A stretch of DNA of 64,000 bases. It comes from Sphingomonas sp. (GTDB taxonomy: Bacteria; Pseudomonadota; Alphaproteobacteria; Sphingomonadales; Sphingomonadaceae). The notes under the pieces were generated by a model. The model was not told the DNA's origin. It searched no databases and saw only the letters and a program-made list of their open reading frames with translations. Both the position numbers and the translations under genes were made by a program. The first letter of the stretch is position 1, and each line of letters opens with the position of its first letter. The stretch is taken from contig NZ_JAHBZI010000002.1 of the NCBI RefSeq assembly GCF_019635515.1, forward strand, positions 103,664 to 167,663. The letters are read 5' to 3'. Below are positions 7,518 to 16,477 of the stretch, piece after piece.

Positions 7518-9158
7518 ATGGATAATATCGTGACCGGTGCCCTCGGCTGGTTCTTGCTCGGCATTCTGGCTGCGCTCGCGGCGGCGGCCACGCGCGACGC
7601 CGGCTTCGCGGTGCACATGGCGATCTTCGCGCTGGCGGCGTTCGCAGCGGGCTTCCTCGCGATGCGCAAGATCGCGGAGCCCGCGGTTAACGATGCCGCG
7701 CTAGCCACGCGCTATGACGACGATCCGGTTCGCTGGGGCGTTATCGCGACGGTGTTCTGGGGCGTGGTCGGCTTTCTCGTCGGGGTGGCGATCGCCTCGC
7801 AGCTCACCTTCCCGGGCCTCAATCTCGGCGAATATGTCAATTTCGGGCGCATCCGCTCGCTGCATACGTCCGCGGTGATCTTCGCCTTTGGCGGCAACGC
7901 GCTGATCTGCACGAGCTTCTATGTCGTCCAGCGCACCTGCCGGACGCGGCTGGCCTTTCCGGGCCTCGCGCGCTTCGTCTTCTGGGGCTACCAGCTGTTC
8001 ATCGTGCTGGCCGCGACCGGCTATGTGCTCGGCATCACCCAATCCAGGGAATATGCCGAGCCCGAATGGTATGTCGACATCTGGCTGACGATCGTCTGGG
8101 TCGCCTATCTGGCGGTCTTCGTCGGGACGCTCGTCCGCCGCGCCGAGCCGCACATCTACGTCGCCAACTGGTTCTACCTGTCTTTCATCATCACCATCGC
8201 GATGCTGCACATCGTCAACAATTTGGCGATTCCGGTCTCGCTGCTCAGCTCGAAATCCTATTCGGCGTTCGCGGGCGTGCAGGATGCGCTGGTGCAATGG
8301 TGGTACGGGCACAACGCGGTCGCGTTCTTCCTGACCGTGCCCTTCCTGGCGATGATGTACTACTTCGTGCCCAAGCAGGCGCAGCGCCCGATCTACAGCT
8401 ACCGGCTGTCGATCCTCCATTTCTGGTCGCTGATCTTCCTCTATATCTGGGCCGGCCCGCACCATCTCCACTACACCGCGCTGCCCGATTGGGCGCAGAC
8501 GCTCGGCATGGTCTTCTCGGTCATGCTGTGGATGCCGAGCTGGGGCGGCATGATCAACGGGCTGATGACGCTCAACGGCGCGTGGGACAAAATCCGCACC
8601 GATCCGATCATCCGCATGATGGTGTTCGCGCTCGCCTTCTACGGCATGGCGACCTTCGAGGGGCCGATGCTGTCGATCAAGAGCGTCAACTCGCTCAGCC
8701 ATTACACCGAATGGACCGTCGGCCATGTCCATAGCGGGGCGCTGGGCTGGAACGGCATGATCACCTTCGGCGCGCTCTATTACATGACGCCGCGGCTATG
8801 GGGCCGCGAGCGGCTCTATTCGCTGCGCATGATCAACTGGCACTTCTGGCTCGCGACGCTGGGCATCGTCCTATACGCCTCGGCGCTGTGGGTCGCCGGC
8901 ATCACCCAGGGGCTGATGTGGCGCGAATATGGTGACGACGGCTACCTCGTCTACGCCTTCGCCGAAGTCGTCGCCGCGATGAAGCCCTATTATCTGATCC
9001 GCGTGGTCGGCGGCCTGCTCTATCTCGCCGGCGCGCTGGTGATGGTGTGGAACATCTGGATGACGATCGCCGGCCGCGTGCGTGACGAGGCGCCGCTTTC
9101 CACCGCCCCCTACGATCCCGAGCGGGACCGCCCGCTGGTTCCGGCAGCAGCCGAATAG
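7518..9158 (+). CDS. ccoN: cbb3-type cytochrome c oxidase subunit I
   Basis: 546 residues, the catalytic heme b/b3-CuB subunit of the high-affinity cbb3 oxidase in the inner membrane. Conserved histidines appear in '[15 protein letters not shown]' (low-spin heme), '[13 protein letters not shown]' (CuB), '[10 protein letters not shown]' (CuB pair) and '[14 protein letters not shown]' (hemes b3 and b). The core of twelve helices starts around residue 70. Before it are two additional hydrophobic segments (about 5-25 and 30-50), making the protein slightly longer than the minimal form; such extensions occur in alphaproteobacterial FixN. First gene of a tight ccoNOQP-GHIS array with 12 bases to ccoO. 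It reduces oxygen to water and pumps protons at low oxygen. Confidence 0.97.
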   Translation: MDNIVTGALGWFLLGILAALAAAATRDAGFAVHMAIFALAAFAAGFLAMRKIAEPAVNDAALATRYDDDPVRWGVIATVFWGVVGFLVGVAIASQLTFPGLNLGEYVNFGRIRSLHTSAVIFAFGGNALICTSFYVVQRTCRTRLAFPGLARFVFWGYQLFIVLAATGYVLGITQSREYAEPEWYVDIWLTIVWVAYLAVFVGTLVRRAEPHIYVANWFYLSFIITIAMLHIVNNLAIPVSLLSSKSYSAFAGVQDALVQWWYGHNAVAFFLTVPFLAMMYYFVPKQAQRPIYSYRLSILHFWSLIFLYIWAGPHHLHYTALPDWAQTLGMVFSVMLWMPSWGGMINGLMTLNGAWDKIRTDPIIRMMVFALAFYGMATFEGPMLSIKSVNSLSHYTEWTVGHVHSGALGWNGMITFGALYYMTPRLWGRERLYSLRMINWHFWLATLGIVLYASALWVAGITQGLMWREYGDDGYLVYAFAEVVAAMKPYYLIRVVGGLLYLAGALVMVWNIWMTIAGRVRDEAPLSTAPYDPERDRPLVPAAAE

Positions 9159-9170
9159 GAGCCGATTGAA

Positions 9171-9905
9171 ATGTCTTCGAAGCTCCTCGATCACAAGAAG
9201 ATCGAACGTAACGTCACGCTGCTCGGCGCGCTCGCGCTGGTGGCGGTGACCATTGGCGGCATCGTCGAGATCGCGCCGCTGTTCTGGATCGACTCGACGG
9301 TGGAAAAGGTGGAGGGCGTGCGTCCCTACACCCCGCTCGAGCAGGTCGGCCGCGACATTTATGTGCGCGAGGGCTGCTACAACTGCCATTCGCAGATGAT
9401 CCGTCCGTTCCGCGACGAGGTCGAGCGTTACGGCCCCTACAGCCTCGCCGCCGAAAGCATGTACGATCATCCGTTCCAATGGGGCTCCAAGCGCACCGGG
9501 CCCGATCTCGCGCGCGTCGGCGGGCGCTATTCGGACGAATGGCACGTCCAGCATCTCAAGGACCCGCAGTCGGTCGTGCCCGAATCGATCATGCCCAAAT
9601 ACGCGTTCCTCGCCGATCACGATCTGGACGCGAGCGATATCCAGGACCGGCTGACCGCGCTGCGCCGGGTGGGCGTGCCCTATTCCGACGATGATATCGC
9701 CAAGGCCGCTGCCGATCTGAAAGCGCAGGCGGAGCCCGATGTCGATCACGACGATCTGCAGAAGCGCTACCCCAAGTCGCAGGCGCGCGATTTCGACGGC
9801 AATCCGGGGCGGACGACCGAGATGGATGCCCTCGTCGCCTATCTCCAGATGCTCGGCACCCTGGTCGATTTCCAGTCCGCCAAGCCCCAGGAGCAGGCGC
9901 GATGA
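9171..9905 (+). CDS. ccoO: cbb3-type cytochrome c oxidase subunit II (mono-heme c)
   Basis: 244 residues. A single N-terminal transmembrane anchor (about 15-38) is followed by a periplasmic cytochrome c domain. The heme motif is C-Y-N-C-H in '[17 protein letters not shown]' near residue 70, and the distal Met ligand is likely in 'SIMPKYAFL'. It passes electrons toward CcoN. AGGAG at about 9157-9161 precedes ATG 9171. The stop overlaps the ccoQ start in an ATGA, indicating translational coupling. Length and layout are those of the family. Confidence 0.97.
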   Translation: MSSKLLDHKKIERNVTLLGALALVAVTIGGIVEIAPLFWIDSTVEKVEGVRPYTPLEQVGRDIYVREGCYNCHSQMIRPFRDEVERYGPYSLAAESMYDHPFQWGSKRTGPDLARVGGRYSDEWHVQHLKDPQSVVPESIMPKYAFLADHDLDASDIQDRLTALRRVGVPYSDDDIAKAAADLKAQAEPDVDHDDLQKRYPKSQARDFDGNPGRTTEMDALVAYLQMLGTLVDFQSAKPQEQAR

Positions 9906-10063
9906 ACTACGACGCGCTGCGCCACTTCGCCGACAGCTACGGCCTGGTCTTCATGATCCTGGTCTTTCTGGGGCTGATCGGCTGGACCTTCCGCAAGGGT
10001 GCGTCGCGGCACCACGAGCGCGCCGCCACCATGATTTTCGACGAGGAACGGCCCGGTGACTGA
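9902..10063 (+). CDS. ccoQ: cbb3-type oxidase small subunit CcoQ
   Basis: 53 residues: one transmembrane helix (about 14-30, '[16 protein letters not shown]') followed by a charged cytoplasmic tail. Size, order between ccoO and ccoP, and the single helix identify it as CcoQ/FixQ, which stabilises the complex. It overlaps ccoO by 4 bases and ccoP by 8 bases. Confidence 0.9.
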   Translation: MNYDALRHFADSYGLVFMILVFLGLIGWTFRKGASRHHERAATMIFDEERPGD

Positions 10064-11012
10064 GAAACGGATCGACGACGCGACCGGCACCCAAACCGTC
10101 GGTCACGAATGGGACGGCATCGAGGAACTCGACACGCCGATGCCGCGCTGGTGGCTCTATACCCTCTATGCCACCATCGTCTTCTCGCTCGGCTATGTGA
10201 TCGCCTATCCCGCCTGGCCGCTCATCGACCGCGCCACTCATGGCGTTCTCGGCTGGACCAGCCGCGGCGCGTTCAACGAGGAGATGGCGCGCGAAGGCGG
10301 CCGGCGCGCGCCGATCGTGGAGGCGCTTTCGCGTATCCAGATCGAACGGCTGCCCGAGGATTCGAAGCTGCTCGACGCCGCCGTCGCGGGCGGCGCCGCG
10401 GCGTTCAAGGTGCATTGCGTCCAGTGCCATGGCTCGGGCGCGCAGGGCGGCCGTGGCTATGCCAACCTCAACGACGACGATTGGCTGTGGGGCGGCGACC
10501 TCAAGACGATCGAGGAGACGATCCGCAACGGCGTCCGCCAGCCCGGCAACGATGCGACGCGCCAGTCGCAAATGCCTGCCTTCGGCCGCGACCAGCTGCT
10601 CAAGCCCGAGGAGATCGAGGATGTCGTCTCCTATGTCCGCTACGTTTCGCGGCAGGAGCCGGCAAGCCGATCGGCGCAGCGCGGCGCGCAGGTCTTCGCC
10701 AACAATTGCGCGGCGTGCCACGGCGCCGATGCTAAGGGCAACCGGCAGTTCGGCGCGCCGAACCTGACCGATTCGATCTGGCTGTACGGCGGCGACCGCG
10801 AAACGCTTAGCGACACGGTGCACAATGCCCGCAGCGGCGTGATGCCGGCTTGGGGCGGCCGGCTCGATCCCGTCACCATCAAGATGCTCGCCGCCTATGT
10901 CCATTCGCTGGGCGGCGGCGAGGCGTTCGTTCCCGAGGCGCCGGCGGCCAACGTCGCCGCGCCCGCACCGGAGGCGGCGCCGGCCGCGCAATCGCAGAAT
11001 GGCAAGCCCTGA
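10056..11012 (+). CDS. ccoP: cbb3-type cytochrome c oxidase subunit III (di-heme c)
   Basis: 318 residues starting at GTG 10056 inside ccoQ. The N-terminal 'HEWDGIEELDTPMPRWW' signature and a following transmembrane helix are typical of CcoP. Two c-heme motifs are present, C-V-Q-C-H near residue 125 and C-A-A-C-H near 220, each followed by a possible Met ligand ('MPAFGRDQLL', 'MPAWGGRLD'). The C-terminus ends in an Ala/Pro/Glu-rich tail. It accepts electrons from cytochrome c and hands them to CcoO. The last codons overlap the start of ccoG by 14 bases. Confidence 0.97.
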   Translation: MTEKRIDDATGTQTVGHEWDGIEELDTPMPRWWLYTLYATIVFSLGYVIAYPAWPLIDRATHGVLGWTSRGAFNEEMAREGGRRAPIVEALSRIQIERLPEDSKLLDAAVAGGAAAFKVHCVQCHGSGAQGGRGYANLNDDDWLWGGDLKTIEETIRNGVRQPGNDATRQSQMPAFGRDQLLKPEEIEDVVSYVRYVSRQEPASRSAQRGAQVFANNCAACHGADAKGNRQFGAPNLTDSIWLYGGDRETLSDTVHNARSGVMPAWGGRLDPVTIKMLAAYVHSLGGGEAFVPEAPAANVAAPAPEAAPAAQSQNGKP

Positions 11013-12546
11013 AGACCTGACCCGCCCGGGGATCAAGCTGTTCGAAGCGCGGCGGAAGATATTCCCCAAAGCGATCAACGGCAGTTACCGGCGCCTGAAA
11101 TGGGCGATCATGGCGGTGACCCTCGCCATCTATTACGTCACGCCCTGGCTGCGTTGGAACCGCGGCCCCTATGCGCCCGATCAGGCGGTGCTGGTGGATA
11201 TCGCCAACCGCCGCTTCTTCATGTTCTCGATCGAGATCTGGCCGCACGAATTCTATTATGTCGCCGGGCTGCTGATCATGGCCGGGATCGGGCTGTTCCT
11301 GGTCACCTCGTCGGTGGGGCGGGCCTGGTGCGGCTATGCCTGCCCGCAGACGGTGTGGACCGATCTGTTCCTCCACGTCGAGCGTTTCATCGACGGCGAC
11401 CGCAATGCCCAGCTCCGGCTGCAGAAGGCGCCGCTCGGCCCGGCCAAGATCGCCAGGCGCGTGGTGAAGCATGGCATCTGGCTGGTGATCGCGGTGGCGA
11501 CCGGCGGCGCGTGGATCTTCTATTTCGCCGACGCGCCGACGCTCTTCAGGCAATTGTTCGCGGGCGAGGCTCCGCTCGTCGCCTATGCGACGGTCGCGGT
11601 GCTGACCTTCACCACCTACACGCTCGGCGGGCTGATGCGCGAGCAGTTCTGCATCTATGCCTGTCCCTGGCCGCGGATCCAGGGCGCGATGCTCGACGAG
11701 AAGTCGCTGATCGTGACCTACAAGCATTGGCGCGGCGAACCGCGGACGCACGGCCTCAAGCGCGCGGGCGAAGCGGTCCGCAGGCCCGAGGCGGGTGATC
11801 AGGGCGCTGCGCCGCAGCAAGGCCTGCCCTCACTCGTGATGCTCGCGTCGAACCCCGAGAAGACGCCGCGAATTGGCGATTGCATTGATTGCAACGCGTG
11901 CGTTGCCGTTTGTCCGACGGGGATCGATATCCGGGAGGGCTCGCAGATCGGCTGCATCACCTGCGGCCTGTGCATCGATGCCTGCGACGAGGTCATGGTC
12001 AAGATCGACCGCCCGACCCGGTTGATTGGCTATTCGACGGTTGCCGACGAGATGGCGGCGGGCGAGGGGCGACCGACCGAGCATCCGATGCGGCGGCTGT
12101 TCCGGCCGCGGGCCGTGATCTATTTCCTGGTCTGGGCCGGGATCGGCTGCGGGATGCTGTTCGCGCTCGGCACGCGCCAGCGGCTCGATCTGTCGATCAG
12201 CCAGAACCGCAATCCGGTCTATGTCCGCCTTTCCGACGGGACGGTGCGCAACAGCTTCACCGCCAAGGTCCGCAACATGCAGAGCCGCCCGCGCGAGATG
12301 GAGGTCTCCGTCGAAGGCGTGCTGGGCGCAGTGCTCTGGTCGGATGACGGCAGCCGCGAGGCCGCCGGGCGCAGCGTGCGCATCGCGGTTCCCGCCGACC
12401 GCGTGGCCAAGGCGCGCCTGTTTATCGCCGCGCCCGGCGAGGGACCCGTGCGCAGCGACCTGAAATTCACCGTGCGCGCGCTCGATGCCGAGGGGGGGCG
12501 GAGCAGCGCCAGCAGCTTCTTCGAGCGTCCGGAGGGGGGTAGATGA
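10999..12546 (+). CDS. ccoG: Cytochrome c oxidase accessory protein CcoG (FixG-like, polyferredoxin)
   Basis: 515 residues from ATG 10999, chosen because 'EARRKIFPKAINGSYRRLKW' is the usual N-terminal region; a longer frame upstream is out-of-frame ccoP sequence. Several transmembrane segments (about 30-50, 85-105, 155-175, 195-215, 370-390) surround 'GRAWCGYACPQTVW'. Two 4Fe-4S ferredoxin clusters follow ('CIDCNACVAVCP' and 'CITCGLCIDACD'), then a C-terminal Ig-like periplasmic domain (about 410-510). CcoG is known as a cupric reductase supporting copper delivery to CcoN. It overlaps ccoH by 4 bases. Confidence 0.95.
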   Translation: MASPEDLTRPGIKLFEARRKIFPKAINGSYRRLKWAIMAVTLAIYYVTPWLRWNRGPYAPDQAVLVDIANRRFFMFSIEIWPHEFYYVAGLLIMAGIGLFLVTSSVGRAWCGYACPQTVWTDLFLHVERFIDGDRNAQLRLQKAPLGPAKIARRVVKHGIWLVIAVATGGAWIFYFADAPTLFRQLFAGEAPLVAYATVAVLTFTTYTLGGLMREQFCIYACPWPRIQGAMLDEKSLIVTYKHWRGEPRTHGLKRAGEAVRRPEAGDQGAAPQQGLPSLVMLASNPEKTPRIGDCIDCNACVAVCPTGIDIREGSQIGCITCGLCIDACDEVMVKIDRPTRLIGYSTVADEMAAGEGRPTEHPMRRLFRPRAVIYFLVWAGIGCGMLFALGTRQRLDLSISQNRNPVYVRLSDGTVRNSFTAKVRNMQSRPREMEVSVEGVLGAVLWSDDGSREAAGRSVRIAVPADRVAKARLFIAAPGEGPVRSDLKFTVRALDAEGGRSSASSFFERPEGGR

Positions 12547-12986
12547 TCAAACGTTTCACCGGCTGGCACATGCTCGCGGTCATGCTGCTGATGTTCGGCA
12601 CGATCATCGCCGTCAACGCGGTGATGGCCACCTACGCGATCTCGACCTTCGGCGGTCCGGTGGTCGACAACAGCTATGTCGCCAGCCAGCGCTTCAACGG
12701 CTGGTTGGCGCAGGCGCGCGCGCAGAAGGCGCTCGGCTGGACGATCGCGGTGCAGGGCAGCGCGGATGGCCGCATCGCGCTGCGCACCAATGCGCCGCCG
12801 GGCGCGACCGTGACCGGCGTGGCCGAGCATCCGCTGGGCCGCGCCGCCGCGCAGGCGTTGCGCTTCGTCGGCAATAACGGCGCGTTCCGCACGCGCGAGC
12901 CGCTTCCCGCCGGCCGCTGGCTGCTGCGCGTCGAAATCCGCGCAGGCGGCAAGACCGCGCGCTTCGCGAGCCAGGTCCGGCTGTGA
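12543..12986 (+). CDS. ccoH: cbb3 oxidase assembly protein CcoH (FixH family)
   Basis: 147 residues: a transmembrane helix at about 10-30 in 'GWHMLAVMLLMFGTIIAVNAVMA', then 'FGGPVVDNSYVASQRFN', a segment shared by FixH/CcoH proteins, and a periplasmic Ig-like beta domain. In related operons it is needed for stable cbb3 assembly. ATG overlaps the ccoG stop; the stop overlaps the ccoI GTG start. Confidence 0.9.
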   Translation: MIKRFTGWHMLAVMLLMFGTIIAVNAVMATYAISTFGGPVVDNSYVASQRFNGWLAQARAQKALGWTIAVQGSADGRIALRTNAPPGATVTGVAEHPLGRAAAQALRFVGNNGAFRTREPLPAGRWLLRVEIRAGGKTARFASQVRL

Positions 12987-15088
12987 ACGCGGTCACCACC
13001 TTCGTCGTGCCCGATCTGCGCTGCGCCGCCTGCATCGGCAAGCTCGAGCGCGGGCTGGCCGCCGAGCCCGAAATCGCGCGTGCGCGCGTCAATTTCACCG
13101 CCAGGCGACTCCGGGTCGAGCACGCCGAAACTCTCGCCCCCGACGCGCTCATCGAGACGATCGCGCGGATCGGCTTCGAAGCGCATCCCTTTCTGGGCGA
13201 GGCGGAGGGCGCGTCGGGCCGTGAGCATCGCGAGTTGGTGAAGTGCCTCGCGGTCGCGGGCTTCGCCGCGACCAATGTGATGCTGCTATCGGTGTCGATA
13301 TGGTCGGGCGCCGACGGGGCGATCCGCCAGCTCTTCCACCTGCTCTCCGGCGCCATCGCGCTGCCCGCGGTCGCTTATGCCGGCCGGCCCTTCTTCCGCA
13401 GCGCCTGGAGCGCCTTGCGGCGCGGCAGGACCAACATGGACGTGCCGATCTCGATCGGCGTGACCGTCGCCTGCGCGATCAGCGTCTACGAGACCGCGAT
13501 CTGGGGGCGGCACGCCTATTTCGACGGTGCGGTGACCCTGCTGTTCTTCCTGCTCGCCGGGCGCACGCTCGACAGCATGATGCGCGCCAAGGCGCAGGAT
13601 GCGGTCGCCGCGCTGCTGCGCCAGGCGCCGCCGGGCGCGGCGGTGATCGGCAGCGACGGTACGACCCAGTGGCGCGACGCCGACGAACTGGCCCCCGGCA
13701 TGCGCATATTGGTCGCGGCGGGCGAGCGTGCGGCGGCCGACGGCGTGGTCGAAAGCGGTGTTAGCAGCGTCGATCGCGCGCTGGTCACCGGCGAGAGCCT
13801 CCCCGAAGCGGTGTCGGCCGGCGCGGCGGTCCTCGCGGGAACGATCAATCTCGATGCGCCGCTCATCGTGCGCGTCACCGCTGCGGGCGAGAGCACCGTC
13901 ATCGCCGACATCGCCCGGATGATGGAGGCTGCGGGCGGGAGCAAGTCGCGCTACGTGCGCCTCGCCGACCGCGCCGCGCGCCTGTATGCGCCCGCGGTCC
14001 ACACGCTAGCCGCGCTCAGCTTCGTCGGCTGGATGATCGCCGGCGCGGGGTTGCACCAGGCGGTGACGATCGCCGTCGCGGTGCTGATCATCACCTGCCC
14101 CTGCGCGTTGGGACTGGCGGTTCCCGTGGCCCAGGTGGTCGCGGCGGGCGCGCTGGCGCGGCGCGGAATCCTCGTCAAGGACGGATCGGCGCTCGAACGA
14201 CTGGCCGAAGCCGACGCGGCGCTGTTCGACAAGACCGGGACGCTCACGCTGGGCCGCCCGGTTCCGGAAGCGCCGCTGGCGCTCGATGCCGCGGAGGCGC
14301 CGCTCGCTTTGGCGCTGGCGCAGGCCAGCCGCCATCCGCTGTCGCGCGCGCTGGCTGGCGCGCTGGCTGCGCATGGCGTGGAGCCGGAGAAAGTGGCCGA
14401 CCTGCGAGAGCGGCCGGGACAGGGCGTGGAGGGGCATGTCGGCGACCGGGCGATCCGCCTCGGTCGGCCCGGCTGGATCGGCCTCGCCGCCGATGGCTCG
14501 GCGCTGGCGACGGCTTTTCACGTCGAAGGCGGCACGCCGCGGCTGCTGCGCTTCCGCGATGCGCTGCGACCGGATGCGCGGGCGGCGATCGACCGCATCC
14601 GCGCCGAGGGTTTGGAAGCGATGGTGCTTTCCGGCGACCGCCCCGAAGCGGTGGCCGAAGTCGCGGCGGTTCTCGGAATCGAAGCGCACGGCGCGGTCGG
14701 GCCGGACGGAAAGCTCGAGGTTATCGAGCGGCTGGCCGACGAAGGCCGCAAGGTGCTGATGGTCGGTGACGGACTCAATGACGGGCCCGCGCTCAAGGCG
14801 GCCTATGTGTCGATCGCGCCCTCCTCCGCCAGCGATGTCGGTCAGACCGCCGCCGACCTGCTGTTCCTCGGCGAGCGGCTGATGCCCGTACCGATCGCGA
14901 TCGCCGCCGCGCGACGGACGATGCGCGTCGTCCGCCAGAATTTCGCACTGGCGATCGGCTACAATGTCCTCGCCGTCCCGCTCGCCTTCATGGGGTATGT
15001 CACGCCCCTGATCGCCGCACTGGCGATGTCCGGCTCGTCGGTCCTCGTCGTCGCCAACGCGCTGCGCCTTCGCGGGGCTGCGCGATGA
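12983..15088 (+). CDS. ccoI: Copper-translocating P1B-type ATPase CcoI
   Basis: 701 residues from GTG 12983. N-terminal HMA domain with 'RCAAC' metal-binding motif near residue 15; eight transmembrane helices; the intramembrane 'CPC' motif in 'IITCPCALGLAVP'; phosphorylation site 'DKTGTLT'; hinge 'GDGLNDGPAL', where Gly replaces the more usual Ala. The combination identifies a Cu+ exporter, and its place between ccoH and ccoS identifies the FixI/CcoI subfamily, which supplies copper for the CcoN CuB site rather than copper resistance. Confidence 0.95.
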   Translation: MNAVTTFVVPDLRCAACIGKLERGLAAEPEIARARVNFTARRLRVEHAETLAPDALIETIARIGFEAHPFLGEAEGASGREHRELVKCLAVAGFAATNVMLLSVSIWSGADGAIRQLFHLLSGAIALPAVAYAGRPFFRSAWSALRRGRTNMDVPISIGVTVACAISVYETAIWGRHAYFDGAVTLLFFLLAGRTLDSMMRAKAQDAVAALLRQAPPGAAVIGSDGTTQWRDADELAPGMRILVAAGERAAADGVVESGVSSVDRALVTGESLPEAVSAGAAVLAGTINLDAPLIVRVTAAGESTVIADIARMMEAAGGSKSRYVRLADRAARLYAPAVHTLAALSFVGWMIAGAGLHQAVTIAVAVLIITCPCALGLAVPVAQVVAAGALARRGILVKDGSALERLAEADAALFDKTGTLTLGRPVPEAPLALDAAEAPLALALAQASRHPLSRALAGALAAHGVEPEKVADLRERPGQGVEGHVGDRAIRLGRPGWIGLAADGSALATAFHVEGGTPRLLRFRDALRPDARAAIDRIRAEGLEAMVLSGDRPEAVAEVAAVLGIEAHGAVGPDGKLEVIERLADEGRKVLMVGDGLNDGPALKAAYVSIAPSSASDVGQTAADLLFLGERLMPVPIAIAAARRTMRVVRQNFALAIGYNVLAVPLAFMGYVTPLIAALAMSGSSVLVVANALRLRGAAR

Positions 15089-15234
15089 ACGGGCTCGTGC
15101 TCCTCATCCCCGTCGCGTTGAGTCTGGGGCTTGCCGGGCTGGCGGCGTTCTTCTGGTCGGTCCGTTCGGGCCAGTATGACGACATGGACGGCGCAGCGCT
15201 GCGGGTGCTGATCGACGACGAAGATGCCGAATGA
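15085..15234 (+). CDS. ccoS: cbb3 oxidase maturation protein CcoS
   Basis: 49 residues, one transmembrane helix (about 3-24), then 'SVRSGQYDDMDGAALRVLIDD'-type tail, the hallmark of CcoS/FixS, where 'GQYDD' and the following helix are conserved. It overlaps ccoI by 4 bases and is the last gene of the oxidase operon. In related systems it is required for heme/copper insertion into CcoN. Confidence 0.92.
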   Translation: MNGLVLLIPVALSLGLAGLAAFFWSVRSGQYDDMDGAALRVLIDDEDAE

Positions 15235-15320
15235 GGTACGGATCCGAATTTGATGCCGCCACGAACCTGCCGGTCCGTTCGGCCTCGTTTCCGGCGCGAG
15301 AGCCGGTAGCGTGCGAATCC

Positions 15321-15545
15321 TTGGCTCGGCTTTTGGCCGGTCTCGCTCTTGCAGGACTTGCCTTCGCGAACGCCGCTACCGCTCAGCCGGCAACGCTGAC
15401 ACTGACGCTGGCGAAGTGCGGCGGAGGCCATGTATCGGTGCCGATCGAACGCCGCCGAAGAGACCAGCCCGATTCGAAATGCATGTTCGCCTGCCATGCC
15501 CTCTGTGATCGAAAACGCGACGACGAAGAGCGTGAAGACGTCTAG
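15321..15545 (+). CDS. Small secreted cysteine-containing protein, unknown
   Basis: In the 440-bp gap after ccoS the only gene-like frame encodes a signal peptide ('LLAGLALAGLAFANAATAQ', cleavage after Ala-X-Ala) followed by about 50 residues with four cysteines in 'AKCGGGH' and 'SKCMFACHALCDRK'. A TTG at 15321 gives the cleanest start. The frame is also open from an ATG at 15231 that overlaps the ccoS stop, but that adds 30 unlikely residues. The Cys/His spacing (C-x3-C-H-x2-C) suggests disulfides or metal binding. Family not recognised. The rest of the gap (to 15673) shows nothing. Confidence 0.45.
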   Translation: MARLLAGLALAGLAFANAATAQPATLTLTLAKCGGGHVSVPIERRRRDQPDSKCMFACHALCDRKRDDEEREDV

Positions 15546-15673
15546 AAGATGCTTCGGCATCCCTCCCGAACCCCGAAGCCACACTTGCGAGGACCGACGG
15601 CGCGGCTTTGCCGCGGCGCTTCGAGCGCAATCCGTGGGATAGCCCAAGCGCGAATCCCCGCTAAGCTCCAGCC

Positions 15674-16477
15674 ATGACCCAATCCCCCATCCGAATCGGC
15701 ATCGGCGGCTGGACCTTCGAGCCGTGGCGCGGCGGCGCTTTCTACCCTGAAGGCCTCAGCCAGAAGCGCGAGCTGGAATATGCCAGCCGCGCGCTCTCGG
15801 CGATCGAGATCAACGGCACCTATTATTCGGGCTTCAAGCCGGCGACGTTCGAAGGCTGGGCCAAAACCGTGCCCGACGGTTTCGTCTTCACCGTCAAGGG
15901 CTCGCGCTTCTGCACCAACCGCAAGGTGCTCGCCGATGCGGGCGAATCGGTCCAGAAATTCGTCAAGCAGGGCATCGTCGAACTGGGCGACAAGCTCGGG
16001 CCGCTGTTCTGGCAGTTCATGGCGACCAAGAAGTTCGAGCGCGAAGACTTCCAGGCGTTCCTCGACCTGCTGCCGCGCGAGGAGGCAGGGGTGAAGCTGC
16101 GCCACGCCATCCAGGTTCGCCACGAGAGCTTCGCGGTGCCGGAGTTCGTCGCGATGTGCCGCAACGCCGGTGTCGCCCTGGTCTATGCCGATTCGCCGCA
16201 ATATCCGGCGATCGCCGATGTCACCGGCGATTTCGTCTATGCGCGGCTGGAAGCGGGCGAGGACGATAATCCGTTCTGTTACCCGGAGGACGAGCTCCCG
16301 AAATGGGCGGCGGCAGCCAGGACCTGGGCCTCGGGCGGGCGCCCCGAGGGGCTGCCCTATGTCGAGGATCAGGATCCGCCTGCCAAGCCGCGCGAGACCT
16401 TCATCTTCTTCATCCATGGCGGCAAGGTGCGGGCGCCGGCGGCGGCGCAGGAACTGGTCAGGCGCGTTTCGGACTAG
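15674..16477 (+). CDS. DUF72 domain protein (YecE-like TIM barrel)
   Basis: 267 residues. The opening 'IRIGIGGWTFEPWRGGAFYPEG' and later 'FTVKGSRFCTN' and 'VALVYADSPQYP' are the conserved strand ends of the DUF72/YecE family, a TIM-barrel fold without a settled biochemical role. Length is usual. It is separated from ccoS by a long gap and read toward the CoA-transferase gene; the two stop codons overlap tail to tail by 20 bases. Confidence 0.9.
   Translation: MTQSPIRIGIGGWTFEPWRGGAFYPEGLSQKRELEYASRALSAIEINGTYYSGFKPATFEGWAKTVPDGFVFTVKGSRFCTNRKVLADAGESVQKFVKQGIVELGDKLGPLFWQFMATKKFEREDFQAFLDLLPREEAGVKLRHAIQVRHESFAVPEFVAMCRNAGVALVYADSPQYPAIADVTGDFVYARLEAGEDDNPFCYPEDELPKWAAAARTWASGGRPEGLPYVEDQDPPAKPRETFIFFIHGGKVRAPAAAQELVRRVSD

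Noticed and set aside
15000..15647. Minus-strand frame across ccoS and the following gap
   Set aside because: It runs through ccoS and the end of ccoI, is Arg/Ser-rich, and has no start signal or domain.
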